A stretch of DNA of 64,000 bases from JBDHDH01 sp039591615 (GCA_039591615.1 JBDHDH010000001.1:1-64000); one strand, 5' to 3'. Counted from the first letter of the stretch, positions 8,946-18,614 are shown. Made by a program: numbers and translations. Notes: generated by a model from the sequence alone, not told the origin.

Positions 8946-9884
8946 CTAGTAATACCGTTTCAGATCCATTCCTGCGTAGAGCTGCGCTACCTCCTCGCCA
9001 TACCCGTTGAACTCGAGGGTCCGTCGCCGCCGGAGCTCACCGATGCGCCGTTCGCGCTTCTGGCTCCAACGCGGGTGATCCACCTCAGGATTCACATTGG
9101 CGTAGAAGCCGTACTCGTTGGGCGCGATCACATTCCATGTGTTCTTCGGCTCCTCCCTGGTAAGCCGGATCCGCACGATCGACTTGATGCTCTTGAAGCC
9201 GTACTTCCACGGGACCACAAGCCGAAGCGGAGCCCCGTTCTGGTTGGGCAGGACCTTACCGTACAGACCCACCGCCAGAATGGTCAGCCGGTGCGTCGCC
9301 TCGTCGAGCCGGAGCCCCTCGATGTACGGCCACGGGAGAATCGGCCGTTTCTGCCCCCGCATTTGCTCGGGATCGTAGAGCGTTGCGAACTCCACATACT
9401 TCGCAGCGGATGTGGGCTCCACCCGCTTCAGGAGATCTCCAAGGGGAAATCCGAGCCACGGAATCACCATCGACCACGCCTCGACACACCGGAGACGGTA
9501 AACGCGTTCCTCGGCAGGGAACGCCTTCTCGACATCCTCGATGCCAAAATCCTGTGGCTTCTGGACCTCGCCGTCCACCCGCACCGTCCACGGGCGAGGC
9601 TGGAGCGTGTGGGCGTGCTTCTTGGGATCCTCCTTGTCGGTGCCGAACTCGTAGAAGTTGTTGTAGCTCGTCACCTTGTCGAATGGCGTGAGTTCATCGT
9701 CGGGCCGACCACCCCGCACAGTCGCCGGCTCCTCCCCGTGGCCCGTGAGCCAGGGCACAGTCGTCCCTACCGCCGCGATGGCGCCGATTCCGGCTGCGGT
9801 GCGGAGGAAGTCCCGCCGCCTGACGTACAGGCTCTCGTCGGTGATTTCAGACGCTTTGATGTCGCTTGGCCTTTTGATCAGCAT
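8946..9884 (-). CDS. msrP: Periplasmic methionine sulfoxide reductase, molybdopterin catalytic subunit
   Basis: Repairs oxidised methionines in envelope proteins using a molybdenum cofactor. 312 residues with a twin-arginine signal (RRRDFLR, 22-28) followed by a hydrophobic helix, so exported folded by Tat. Cys133 in LRCVEAWS is the expected molybdenum ligand. The sulfite-oxidase-like fold motifs (YDPEQMRGQ, PWPYIEGLRLDEA, GAPLRLVVPWKYGFKS) are present. The C-terminus, ending near LYAGMDLKRYY, matches the family. First gene of the msrP-msrQ-M28 run; the promoter should lie in 9885-10045, where I could not identify convincing boxes. Confidence 0.95.
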   Translation of the reverse strand: MLIKRPSDIKASEITDESLYVRRRDFLRTAAGIGAIAAVGTTVPWLTGHGEEPATVRGGRPDDELTPFDKVTSYNNFYEFGTDKEDPKKHAHTLQPRPWTVRVDGEVQKPQDFGIEDVEKAFPAEERVYRLRCVEAWSMVIPWLGFPLGDLLKRVEPTSAAKYVEFATLYDPEQMRGQKRPILPWPYIEGLRLDEATHRLTILAVGLYGKVLPNQNGAPLRLVVPWKYGFKSIKSIVRIRLTREEPKNTWNVIAPNEYGFYANVNPEVDHPRWSQKRERRIGELRRRRTLEFNGYGEEVAQLYAGMDLKRYY

Positions 9885-10013
9885 GATTCCTCACAACCTG
9901 GACGGCGGTGTCCTGGTTCAAATGCCGCAGCGGGGTCAAAAGTTCCAATCGGCGTCGGCGCGCCGATCCGGCGACGCGACAACGGGAGCGGCGCCAAAGA
10001 CAGTTCCCCACCG

Positions 10014-10048
10014 CCTTCTGCCCTCTGCCCTCTGCCCTCTGCCCTCTA
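10014..10048. repeat. Heptanucleotide tandem repeat abutting a stop codon
   Basis: On the plus strand CCCTCTG is repeated three times from 10021, ending in a fourth variant copy CCCTCTA that contains the kinase stop codon (CTA, read TAG on the minus strand). A diverged copy, CCTTCTG, precedes the array at 10014-10020. The unit is AGAGGGC on the coding strand of the kinase. It lies in the 161-bp gap before msrP. Confidence 0.85.
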
Positions 10049-13000
10049 CGCTCCCCCGTCTACCTTCTCCAACTCGATCGTCACTTTCGTCCCGCGACCC
10101 AACTCGCTGTCAACGCGAATGATACCACCCCAAGACTCCACGAGGCGCATGCAGATGGCGAGCCCCAGTCCCGTTCCGCTGGTCGTGGTGGAAAACTGGG
10201 GCTCGAAGACGAGGGGAAGTACGTCCGGCGGAATGCCCCTGCCGTCATCCCGAACCGTCATCATCGCCCGACCGTCGGTTTCCAACACCGCGATCGTCAC
10301 GTGCGTTGCCCCGGCATCACGGGCGTTCTCGATGAGGTTGATCAGAACCTCTTTCACTTCGTCCCGCCGCACGACCACTTCCACCGGACTGCCCGCCTCC
10401 ACGCGCACGTTTACTCCGCCGCCCAACTCATAGAGCTCGGCGGCGTCATTGGCGATGGCGACGAGATCCTCCGCCGCCAGTGGGGCAGCTTCCGCCGGGG
10501 GGGCTCCAAACCGTGAGAACGCCCGCGCAATGGCATCCAGCCGCTCGATCTCGGCGAGAATCTGGCGCGAGGTCCGCTCCAGGGCGCCATCGAAGTCGGT
10601 CCGGCCATCACGCCTCGCCCGCAACAGGTGCTGAACACCCAGCCGAATCGGGGTCAGGGGGTTCTTGATCTCATGGGCGATCTGCCGGGCCAACTCGCCC
10701 CACGCTAAGACCCGTAAGGCACGCGCCGATTCGGTAACATCGTCGAGCGCGACGACGCACCCTCGCGGATCCGTTCGAAGCGCCACGATCTGCGCGCGGA
10801 TCCGCCGGCTCCCCACGGTAAACTCCCGCCCGTCGAGTTCGCGCTCTCCCACGAGAAACTCCCCTACCCACACCCACACCAGCTCCCACTTGGCCCCGGT
10901 TTCACCACGCACGTCCGCTCCGGAGTGCAAGTCGATCTCGAGGAGTTCGCCAGCACGGGGGTTCGCAATCGTCACTCGCATATCTCGGTCGAGGGCAACC
11001 ACACCAGTGGCGACGTTCCGCAAGACCGTTGCCGTCCGCCGGCGGGCAGCCTCCAGGGCCGCCTGGCTCGCCTCGACGTCCCGCGCCATCCGCTGGAAAG
11101 CCCCCACCACCGCAACGAACTCCGTGGGGATGGCAGAGCCGAAAGGTGGGATCGAATCGCCACGTCCCACGGCGACGGCAGCCGCGCGCAGGGTTTCCAC
11201 CGGTTGGGCCAACGACCGCGCCGCTGCCGTCGCCAATCCCACGGCACCACCGAGACCGACGATGGTCATGAGAAGCAGGGTGAACGCCAGATCGACCTGT
11301 TCTTGCCGCAGATCCTGAACGTCGACCAGACGTGGAGCGGCAAGCACCGGCAGAGAATCCCGAGCGCCACCGAGTCCACGGTATCCGACCCGGGTGGCCC
11401 GCCCACCGATCAGCTCGTCGGCGGTGACCTCGATCTCGTCTCCGACGGTGAGTGCCAGATGGACAGCCGAAGGTAGGTACGCGTCCAGCAGCCCCAGTTC
11501 CTGCAGGATCGGGGCGCTCGCCCCTCTCAGCGCCCCGTTCTCGTACCACAGGAGGTCGGCGTCGAACCGCTCGCCCAGGTCCTCGAGCTGATCCTGAACG
11601 CTCTCCTCATGCAACCCACTCAGCTGCCACTGGCGCGCCGTCCCGGCGGCATCGCTCAAGGTCTGTTGAATGAGGAGATCTCGACTCCGTTTTGCATCCG
11701 CGCGAAGCTGGCCCGCTGACCATGCGGCGAAGCTCAGCGTGGGAATAATGAAGAAGCCGGCCAAGGCGACCGCGAGGCGACTGCGGTACGAGCGGAACTG
11801 CGCCGCCCCTCCAATCGCGGTGGGCACCTCGAGTCCACCCCGAACCCCTTCTCCAAGGCCCCATATGAGCGCCAGGAGCCACACGTCGAAGAGCAGAACG
11901 AGGGCTGCCCGAACCAGCAACGACACCGGGTCGCCGAGACCGACCTCCACGTGCAGGTGCCGAGAACCGGTCGAGAGCTCGAGGACGCGAGTGCCCCGAA
12001 TGGTCGAGCGCTCGTCGCGGCGCCATCCAATGTCCTCGCCACCTGTCACGTCGGAAACAGGTTCGCCCAAGGCCATCTCGTACGGCGCCACGAGCCGATG
12101 CTCACCCCTGAGGAAGCGCGCGACCCGCACCGGGGGAGCCAGCCGGGACCGGGGTGCTACGCCAACGGTGACAACGGAGCTGTCGGGGAACGGAATCGCG
12201 GAGACGTAATGCACCCCAGATGGCATGTGGACGGTCTCGCGAACCGTAACCTGGGTGGCCAACGCCGATCGGGCCGCCTCGACCAAGATCGAGGAGGAAA
12301 ACTCCAACTCGGCGAGCTCGAGGGAGGCAACCAGCGCCCCGTCGGGACCCCACGTCGCCAGCGCGGTGGGGTAGTCGTCCGCGCTCAGCGGCGAGCGCCG
12401 CCACTCCGCATACAGCTGCGCGGCCGTCCCCGGAGGCCCGGCGCGCAGACTGATCTCATCGGCAAACCGATCGAGCATGCTCTCGGCAACCGGGTCACCA
12501 CCGCTCAGCCGACCGGCTTCCCGCTCCGCGAGGAGGAGACGGCTTTGCGTCGTCGCCGCCCACGTGAGCACCAGTGCCGCTGAGCCCGCCACAACCGTCA
12601 GCGCCACGAGCAGCGCGAACCGCGGTCGGCTCAGCACTGCCAAGAGAGCGGCCGGCAGCCACAATGGCGGGTACCAATCGGGCCATCCGCCGTCCGGTTG
12701 CCACACCATGAGCCCAATGATCCCCAATGCCGTTGCGAGCCCGCCAGCTGCCCACGCCGCCCATTTCAGCTCGAGACGGCGGCGTCGGCCGAGCAGGAAG
12801 GCGCTCGCCAGACCTAGGGCAACCCCAGCCACCAGCAGGCTCACCTCCCAGCTCAGCCACTGACCGATCCCGATCTCGGCGGTGGGCGGCGTGATCCCAC
12901 CGGCGAGGGTCGACATCGCCAATGGAGACCCGGCGAGAAGGAGGACCCCCACACCGAGACCCAGTGGCGTGGTGCGGATCCCGGTCTGTGTGAGCGGCAC

Positions 13001-14083
13001 GAGGAAGATCGCCAACACGGAGGCCGATACGAACAGCGCACCGGCCGAGGCGGAGAACGGGCCAAGCATCTCGAGATAGTAGGTGGCCGGTGAGAAGAGC
13101 GCGCCAAGCCCGACATGCAGCCCCGCAGGCGTGAGAATCAGGAGCGCCGCCAACCCCACCACCGCAAGCCAGCGGGCAACAACACCGCCCACGAGCCCGA
13201 GCCCTACGAGCAGCACGATGACGAGAATCGAGACCCACCGAATTCCCTGGGCCTGGCGGGCGAGTTTGGCGGTGCCTTGACTGGGTGGAACCACGCGAAC
13301 GCTGAACAGGGTATCTGGAACGACCGCGGACTCGGACGCGCACGACGGGAGACAATAATCGAACACGTCCGAGCCTTCGGGAGCCAGTCTGGGAGCGTAG
13401 AACTCGAGCGCCGTACCGGTCTCGCGCAGGAATCGGGATGCGACCGTCCCCTCCCGGTCCGGAACGGCGCTGTCCGCCGCCAGGAGCACATGGCTCACCG
13501 ACACGTGCTCCGCCGTCTGGCGATGCGCCTCGAGGACTGCGTAGAATGAGGTAATGCGCGCAGCGAGCTCCGGGGGCTCAATACGCCCGGGATCAATGGG
13601 AAGCCGATGCCGGCCAGCCCACGCGAGGGCGAGTCCTTGGGGGGTCAGGACCACAACCCCGCTCTCGGGCTTGCCCTCATCGAGTGCGGCCCGGAGGATC
13701 GCGAAGGGGCCGTCTCGCTCCTCGACATCCAGCGCCACCCCGAGACTGGCAAGCTCGCGCGCCTGGTCCACTGCGGCTCCCAGCGTCTCGTCCAGCCGTC
13801 CGCTTGCTCGTTGGATCAGGCGCTCGCGCAGCTCCGGCCACGATTCTTCGATCGATCGCACCCGGCCGGAAGTCGCTAGGGCGAAGATTGGTGCGGCCAC
13901 GGCCACGACGGCCAGCAGGGCCGGACCGACGCGGGCCTGCAAGACCGTTCCGGCGACGACCCACAGTGCGAACCCAGCGGCTGCGACCGCCCATCCGAGT
14001 CTAGGGGCCACCAGCCAACCGCCCAGACAGATCACAAGGCCAACCGCACCCAGGACCCAATGAGGCATTCCGATCCGGTTCAT
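10046..14083 (-). CDS. Very long membrane sensor histidine kinase, NtrY-like
   Basis: 1345 residues, far longer than typical NtrY (~750). Order: three N-terminal membrane helices (about 8-70), an extracytoplasmic segment (~75-280), a block of about seven or eight helices (~285-510), a second extracytoplasmic region, two further helices, another external segment, a last helix, a HAMP-like linker (SLAQPVETL), a PAS domain, then the kinase. The H-box ARQIAHEIKNPLTPIRL holds the phospho-accepting His1137; N-box NLIENARDAG, G1 DDGRGIPPD and G2 GTGLGLAI are intact. No response regulator gene is adjacent, so the partner is unknown. The start at 14083 overlaps the divergent creatininase-family gene. 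Confidence 0.9.
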   Translation of the reverse strand: MNRIGMPHWVLGAVGLVICLGGWLVAPRLGWAVAAAGFALWVVAGTVLQARVGPALLAVVAVAAPIFALATSGRVRSIEESWPELRERLIQRASGRLDETLGAAVDQARELASLGVALDVEERDGPFAILRAALDEGKPESGVVVLTPQGLALAWAGRHRLPIDPGRIEPPELAARITSFYAVLEAHRQTAEHVSVSHVLLAADSAVPDREGTVASRFLRETGTALEFYAPRLAPEGSDVFDYCLPSCASESAVVPDTLFSVRVVPPSQGTAKLARQAQGIRWVSILVIVLLVGLGLVGGVVARWLAVVGLAALLILTPAGLHVGLGALFSPATYYLEMLGPFSASAGALFVSASVLAIFLVPLTQTGIRTTPLGLGVGVLLLAGSPLAMSTLAGGITPPTAEIGIGQWLSWEVSLLVAGVALGLASAFLLGRRRRLELKWAAWAAGGLATALGIIGLMVWQPDGGWPDWYPPLWLPAALLAVLSRPRFALLVALTVVAGSAALVLTWAATTQSRLLLAEREAGRLSGGDPVAESMLDRFADEISLRAGPPGTAAQLYAEWRRSPLSADDYPTALATWGPDGALVASLELAELEFSSSILVEAARSALATQVTVRETVHMPSGVHYVSAIPFPDSSVVTVGVAPRSRLAPPVRVARFLRGEHRLVAPYEMALGEPVSDVTGGEDIGWRRDERSTIRGTRVLELSTGSRHLHVEVGLGDPVSLLVRAALVLLFDVWLLALIWGLGEGVRGGLEVPTAIGGAAQFRSYRSRLAVALAGFFIIPTLSFAAWSAGQLRADAKRSRDLLIQQTLSDAAGTARQWQLSGLHEESVQDQLEDLGERFDADLLWYENGALRGASAPILQELGLLDAYLPSAVHLALTVGDEIEVTADELIGGRATRVGYRGLGGARDSLPVLAAPRLVDVQDLRQEQVDLAFTLLLMTIVGLGGAVGLATAAARSLAQPVETLRAAAVAVGRGDSIPPFGSAIPTEFVAVVGAFQRMARDVEASQAALEAARRRTATVLRNVATGVVALDRDMRVTIANPRAGELLEIDLHSGADVRGETGAKWELVWVWVGEFLVGERELDGREFTVGSRRIRAQIVALRTDPRGCVVALDDVTESARALRVLAWGELARQIAHEIKNPLTPIRLGVQHLLRARRDGRTDFDGALERTSRQILAEIERLDAIARAFSRFGAPPAEAAPLAAEDLVAIANDAAELYELGGGVNVRVEAGSPVEVVVRRDEVKEVLINLIENARDAGATHVTIAVLETDGRAMMTVRDDGRGIPPDVLPLVFEPQFSTTTSGTGLGLAICMRLVESWGGIIRVDSELGRGTKVTIELEKVDGGA

Positions 14084-14806
14084 CGCGAACCTGTCCTACT
14101 CAAGCATCTCACTCCCGCTTCCGTGCGTGCTCACCTGGGGCGGGACGCACGACTCATCGTACCCGTCGGAACGACGGAGCAGCATGGACCACACCTCCCG
14201 CTGGGTTGCGACACGCTCATCGTCGAGCGCCTGGCCGACGATCTCTCGGCGGAGTTCAACGTCCTCAGGGCCCCTACCATAGAATATGGTGTGAATGCCG
14301 CCACTCCGACGCCATTCCCAGGCAGCGCATCCGTCCGCCGAAAGACGCTCCACCGCTTCCTCAACGATCTGGTGGGCTCTTGGGAAGAGGGAGGAGTCAA
14401 GCAGTTCATTATTCTGACGGCCCACGGCCAGGACCCCCACCAGGAGGCATTGAGCACGCTGCGAACCCACCGGGCGAGCGTGCGGACGGTCGATATCTTT
14501 GCCGTGCCCCTAACAGGCGACGAGGCCACGAGCGACATTCCCGTGCACGGCGGAGCCCTCGACACCTCGCTGCTCCTGTACGTCACCGGCCAGCTGGTGG
14601 ATCTCGCCCAGGCCCGAGACTATGTACCATCTCGCTGGGCAGCACGGCGCTACCATCGCGGATCGTCAGGGGCCATTCCAAAGGGAAGTCCCGGGTCCCT
14701 CGGCCGGCCCAGTCAAGCTTCTATTGAGAAGGGCGAGCTCCTCTATCACTTTATTTACCGCCGAATCGCCACCCGGGTCCTCGGGGGCGTCGCGGTAGAG
14801 GCCTGA
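14060..14806 (+). CDS. Creatininase-family amidohydrolase, divergent active site
   Basis: 248 residues. The opening LLKHLTPASVRAHLGRDARL and metal motif PVGTTEQHGPHLPLGCDT (Glu, His, Asp ligands) place it in the creatininase family, which opens cyclic amides such as creatinine or works in cofactor and peptide pathways (for example mycofactocin MftE). Later motifs differ: TAHGQD replaces NGHGGN, and HGGALDTS replaces HAGExETS, so substrate and even activity are uncertain. A later start would remove the conserved N-terminus, so ATG 14060 stands even though it lies 24 nt inside the divergent kinase gene. The next gene starts 2 nt after its stop, implying translational coupling. Confidence 0.85.
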   Translation: MRHSDPVHREPVLLKHLTPASVRAHLGRDARLIVPVGTTEQHGPHLPLGCDTLIVERLADDLSAEFNVLRAPTIEYGVNAATPTPFPGSASVRRKTLHRFLNDLVGSWEEGGVKQFIILTAHGQDPHQEALSTLRTHRASVRTVDIFAVPLTGDEATSDIPVHGGALDTSLLLYVTGQLVDLAQARDYVPSRWAARRYHRGSSGAIPKGSPGSLGRPSQASIEKGELLYHFIYRRIATRVLGGVAVEA

Positions 14807-14808
14807 AT

Positions 14809-15498
14809 ATGAGACGATACCTGCCACGCCGGCTCGAAGTGGTCATGCTCCTCACGCTCGGTGTGACCGCTCTGGCAGCTCAGGAAGAAGCGGTCATCGA
14901 CCAGGGCGTCCTCGTCATCACCGAGGGGACGACGGAAGTGGGTCAGGAGCAATTCACTATCCGCCGGGGACGTTCGGGAGCTCCAGAGGGGGTCACACTG
15001 ACGGCGACGGCGACGTACCCGTCTTCCCAACCCACGCGCACCGTCACCCTGCGACTCGAACTCGGACCCGACTCGGAACCGGTGGCGGCGGAGATCCAGG
15101 AGCGAAACGAAGTGCGGCGTGCGGTGGTGATGGCGTTCCGGCCACGGCGCATCACGGTGCGGATGGTGACGCCGGGCGGCGAGTCGGTTCGTGAGCATCC
15201 CCGGCGACCACGCACGCTCCTCAGTATACGAGCGATGTTCAGCGTGTTCGCCATCTTGCCCGGAATGACGAGCGGGGACCTGTGGACCATCACTCCGTCG
15301 GGTGACCCGCCGAAGAGGGGGCGCCTGACGGACCACGGCACTGATCGGATCCGCGTCAAGGGTGTCGAGCGTCCATTGCGGCACCTGTCCCTCGACGTGG
15401 AGTCGGAGGTGCATCACCTCTGGTTCGACCAGCAGGGCAGGTTGATTCAGGTATCGATCCCGGCGCAAAATGTGAGAGCCGTTCGCAACAACTCCTAG
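14809..15498 (+). CDS. Secreted protein of unknown function
   Basis: 229 residues with an N-terminal signal (MRRYLPRRLEVVMLLTLGVTALAAQ, cleavage expected after ALAA). The mature part is rich in beta strands and begins IDQGVLVITEGTTEVGQEQFTI, a pattern seen in uncharacterised envelope proteins predicted to be lipid-handling or DUF6134-like barrels; I cannot confirm the family. No catalytic motif is evident. It starts 2 nt after the creatininase-family gene and is almost certainly cotranscribed with it. Confidence 0.8.
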   Translation: MRRYLPRRLEVVMLLTLGVTALAAQEEAVIDQGVLVITEGTTEVGQEQFTIRRGRSGAPEGVTLTATATYPSSQPTRTVTLRLELGPDSEPVAAEIQERNEVRRAVVMAFRPRRITVRMVTPGGESVREHPRRPRTLLSIRAMFSVFAILPGMTSGDLWTITPSGDPPKRGRLTDHGTDRIRVKGVERPLRHLSLDVESEVHHLWFDQQGRLIQVSIPAQNVRAVRNNS

Positions 15499-15804
15499 CT
15501 CGCCCCGCGCGCAACGGTCGGATCGGAGAAGCGCCGTTTGGCTTAGGTTCCGGGCTCGTCGACCTTAGCTTGTCCGGTCATCGGCGTCTCGCGGGGCTCC
15601 GGCCACCCGGCCCCGCGCCCAGCCCGCTCGACCGGGCCGTTCGCCCACTCGCGTCGCCGGCACTGGACCCTGTCGTGTCCGGGAGGCAACCCTGGAGCGG
15701 CCCGTCTCGGAGGGGAGGGACTGCAACGTCTGCTTGAAACCCGGCTCTGGGGGCAACCGTACAGAACAACAGCAGTATACCATCCGAAGAGGAAGACACC
15801 ACCA
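15499..15804. other. Intergenic region before the TolC/MacAB locus
   Basis: 306 nt, GC-rich, with no plausible ORF. TTGAAA at about 15753 and TATACC at about 15777 are possible promoter pieces for the export operon but are not well spaced. GAAGAGGAAG just before the tolC ATG is a weak ribosome site. No structured RNA was recognised. Confidence 0.5.
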
Positions 15805-17322
15805 ATGAGAGGCCACCGCATTCCGGCGCTCATCATCGTCCTGGCCGCCACTCCGCATGTCGGGTGGGCGCAACGTCCGGTACTGCCGACCGTACCGCAG
15901 TCCCTGTCACTCCAGGACGCCATCGACATCGCGCTGGCGTACAATCCAGGGTATCGTCAGGCGGCGAACGACCGCTCCCCGGCAGCCTGGGGAGTCCGGA
16001 ACGCCTACGCGTCGTTCCTTCCGAATTTCACCGCCAGTTACGGGCTCAACTATTCGGGCTCGGGCACACAAACGTTCCTGACCGACGAGTTCGTTCAGCC
16101 GTCCGCGACCATCGGGTCGAACTATTCGCTGACTCTCTCGATGATCGTGTCTGGCCGAACGCTAATGCAGACCGGGCTGGCGAAAGCGCGGCTCCGGGCG
16201 GCCGAAGCAGGCGTCGACGGTGCCGCGATATCGCTCGAAGCAACCGTTCAGCAGCAGTATCTCGGCGTGCTGCAGGCGGAGGCTCAGGTCGAGCTGGCCG
16301 AGCTGCAGCTCCGTCGGAACGAGGAGTTCCTGCGCCTCGCCCAGGCCCGTTTCGAGGTGGGGCAGAACACGATGCTGGACGTCCGCCAGGCGGAGGTTGC
16401 TCGCGGCCAGGCGGAGGTGGGGCTGTTACAGGCCCGCCAGCTCGTGACCGTCGAGAAGCTCCGCCTGTTCGAGCGGATGGGGGTGCCGGCACCGGAAGAC
16501 CCCTCCGTGGTCGCACTCACGGATTCATTCCCCATCCTCGAGCCGCAATGGCAGCTACGCACGCTTCTGGAGGAGGCCGAGGGTCGAAACCCCAATCTCC
16601 TCGCGCTCCGCGCGCAGCAGTCAGCCGCCGCAGCCGGCGAGCGGGCAGCCAAGTCGTCATGGCTCCCCACCCTGTCGCTGTCCGCCGGATGGGCCGGATT
16701 CACCCAGCAATTCACGAATGATCAGTTCCTGGTCGACCAGGCCCGCGTCGGCTCAGGTGCACAGTTCCAGTCCTGTCAGGACCAGAACCTCATCGTCGGT
16801 GATGTGAACTCGAGGCTTGCGCCGGATCAGCAGATCTTGCTCAACGACTGCAGCGCCTTCGTGTTCACCGACGCGGACGCCGCAGCCATCCAGGCTGGGA
16901 ACCAGGTGTTTCCCTTCGACTTCCAGACGCAGCCGTTCCAGGCCCGCGCCACGATCTCCATTCCGATCTTCAACCAGTTCAGTCGCTCCCTGGAAATCAG
17001 CCAGGCCTCGATGCAGACGGACGACGCGAATGAGGCTGTCCGCCAGCGGGAGCTCCAAGTGCGCACCACGGTTAGCGAGGCGTACTACGGGCTCCTCACT
17101 GCGCATCAGACCATCGCGATCCAGGAGAGTAACCAAGTGGCGGCGCGGGAGCAGCTGCGCCTCGCGACGGAGCGATACCGCGTCGGGTCCGGAACATTCT
17201 TCGAACTCCTCGACGCTCAGCTGGCGGCTCTCAGGGCGGAAGCGGATTACATTAATGCGGTCTACGCCTATCACCAGGCGATTGCGACCCTCGAAGCCGC
17301 AGTGGGGCACCCCCTGCGGTAG
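15805..17322 (+). CDS. TolC-family outer-membrane efflux protein
   Basis: 505 residues with a signal peptide cleaved near GWAQ (about 22-23). Two repeated coiled-coil halves are visible; conserved stretches such as NPGYRQAANDR, RFEVGQNTMLDVRQAE and its second-half equivalent RYRVGSGTFFELLDAQLAA match outer-membrane efflux channels. A ~35-residue insertion at about 315-350 carries two cysteines (FQSCQDQN, LNDCSAF) that may form a disulfide in the periplasm. It leads the export operon: the adaptor gene follows after 26 nt, so it is expected to form the outer-membrane exit for the MacAB-type transporter. Confidence 0.93.
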   Translation: MRGHRIPALIIVLAATPHVGWAQRPVLPTVPQSLSLQDAIDIALAYNPGYRQAANDRSPAAWGVRNAYASFLPNFTASYGLNYSGSGTQTFLTDEFVQPSATIGSNYSLTLSMIVSGRTLMQTGLAKARLRAAEAGVDGAAISLEATVQQQYLGVLQAEAQVELAELQLRRNEEFLRLAQARFEVGQNTMLDVRQAEVARGQAEVGLLQARQLVTVEKLRLFERMGVPAPEDPSVVALTDSFPILEPQWQLRTLLEEAEGRNPNLLALRAQQSAAAAGERAAKSSWLPTLSLSAGWAGFTQQFTNDQFLVDQARVGSGAQFQSCQDQNLIVGDVNSRLAPDQQILLNDCSAFVFTDADAAAIQAGNQVFPFDFQTQPFQARATISIPIFNQFSRSLEISQASMQTDDANEAVRQRELQVRTTVSEAYYGLLTAHQTIAIQESNQVAAREQLRLATERYRVGSGTFFELLDAQLAALRAEADYINAVYAYHQAIATLEAAVGHPLR

Positions 17323-17348
17323 GCAAGACCGATCACAAGACGGATCAA

Positions 17349-18614
17349 ATGAGACGACGAAACAAGATCCTGGTATTCGCAGCCCTAGTGGTCGCGATTG
17401 GAGGCCTCGTCGCCGTCAATGCCGCTGCCCGAGGAGACCGCGGCATCGAGGTGCGGCTGGACGAGGTCGGGCGTCGCGATCTCGTAGCGACCGTCACGGC
17501 CAGCGGACAGATCGAGCCCCAGAAGGCTGTCGACATCAGCGCAGACATCACCGGTCGGATCATCGAGATCCCCTTCGAGGAAGGGGACACGGTCCGTCCA
17601 GGCGATCTCCTGATCCGAATCGACCAGTCGCAGTACAACGCCGCCGTGGCCCGTGCCCGCGCAGCGACGTCCTCCGCGCAGGCTTCGGCCCTCCAGGCCC
17701 GAGCCAACCGTGATCAGGCCAAGCGGGCTCTCGACCGCACCCTCGAGCTCTGGCGCACCGATTCCAACCTGGTCTCGGCTGAGCAACTCGAGCAGGCGGA
17801 GACGTCCTATCAGGTGTCAAGAGCCCTCGCAAAGTCGGCCGACCACCAGGTCGAACAGGCACAGGCTGCTTTGCAGGAGGCACAGGAGCAACTAGCCAAG
17901 ACGGTCATCCGCTCACCCATGGCCGGGCAGGTCACGCGTCTCGCCGTCGAGGTCGGTGAAGTCGCTGTGCCCGGGACCTTCTCGCGGGAGACCGGTTTGC
18001 TGATGACCGTCAGTGACCTGTCCATCATTCAGCTCAAGGTCAACGTCGACGAGACCGACGTGGTCCGCGTTCATAACGGCGATTCAGCCGACGTGACCAT
18101 CGATGCATTTCCAGACACCTCGTTCATCGGGCGAGTCACCAAGATCTCTCAGAGTGCCATCCGGCTCGCCACACGGTCCAGCGGCAGTACCGACCAGGCC
18201 GTCGATTACGATGTAGAGATCACGCTCGACAATCCCCCGACGGAGGTGCGGCCGGACCTGTCCGCCACCGCAAAGATCGTCACCGCGACGCGGGATAGCT
18301 CCGTCAGCATCCCCATCATCGCGCTCACCGTGCGGGAGCACACGCCTATTCAGCTCGAGACCGGCGGCGAATTGGGAGTAGACACGATAGCGACGAAAGA
18401 GGACACTGAAGGGGTTTTCGTGGTCAGCGAAGGCACCGCACAGTTCCGGCCGGTCAAAGTGGGAATAGCCGGGGAAGAGTACTTCGAGGTCCTCGAGGGT
18501 CTCTCGCTGGGAGACACCATCGTCGCGGGCCCCTACCAGACCATCCGCGATCTGAAAGACGGCACAAAAGTCCGCGAAGCCAAGAGCAGCGACAGCGAGG
18601 AACGGGCGGGGTGA
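17349..18614 (+). CDS. MacA/HlyD-like periplasmic adaptor
   Basis: 421 residues. One N-terminal membrane anchor (about 7-23) precedes the adaptor architecture: first biotinyl-lipoyl half (VDISADITGRIIEIPFEEGDT), a long helical hairpin (about 100-185), second lipoyl half (KTVIRSPMAGQVTRLAVEVG), a beta-barrel (VNVDETDVVRVHNGDSADV) and a membrane-proximal domain. This is the standard layout of ABC-linked RND-type adaptors that bridge an inner-membrane MacB to TolC. The stop overlaps the ATPase start (GTGA), so the two are translationally coupled. Confidence 0.93.
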   Translation: MRRRNKILVFAALVVAIGGLVAVNAAARGDRGIEVRLDEVGRRDLVATVTASGQIEPQKAVDISADITGRIIEIPFEEGDTVRPGDLLIRIDQSQYNAAVARARAATSSAQASALQARANRDQAKRALDRTLELWRTDSNLVSAEQLEQAETSYQVSRALAKSADHQVEQAQAALQEAQEQLAKTVIRSPMAGQVTRLAVEVGEVAVPGTFSRETGLLMTVSDLSIIQLKVNVDETDVVRVHNGDSADVTIDAFPDTSFIGRVTKISQSAIRLATRSSGSTDQAVDYDVEITLDNPPTEVRPDLSATAKIVTATRDSSVSIPIIALTVREHTPIQLETGGELGVDTIATKEDTEGVFVVSEGTAQFRPVKVGIAGEEYFEVLEGLSLGDTIVAGPYQTIRDLKDGTKVREAKSSDSEERAG

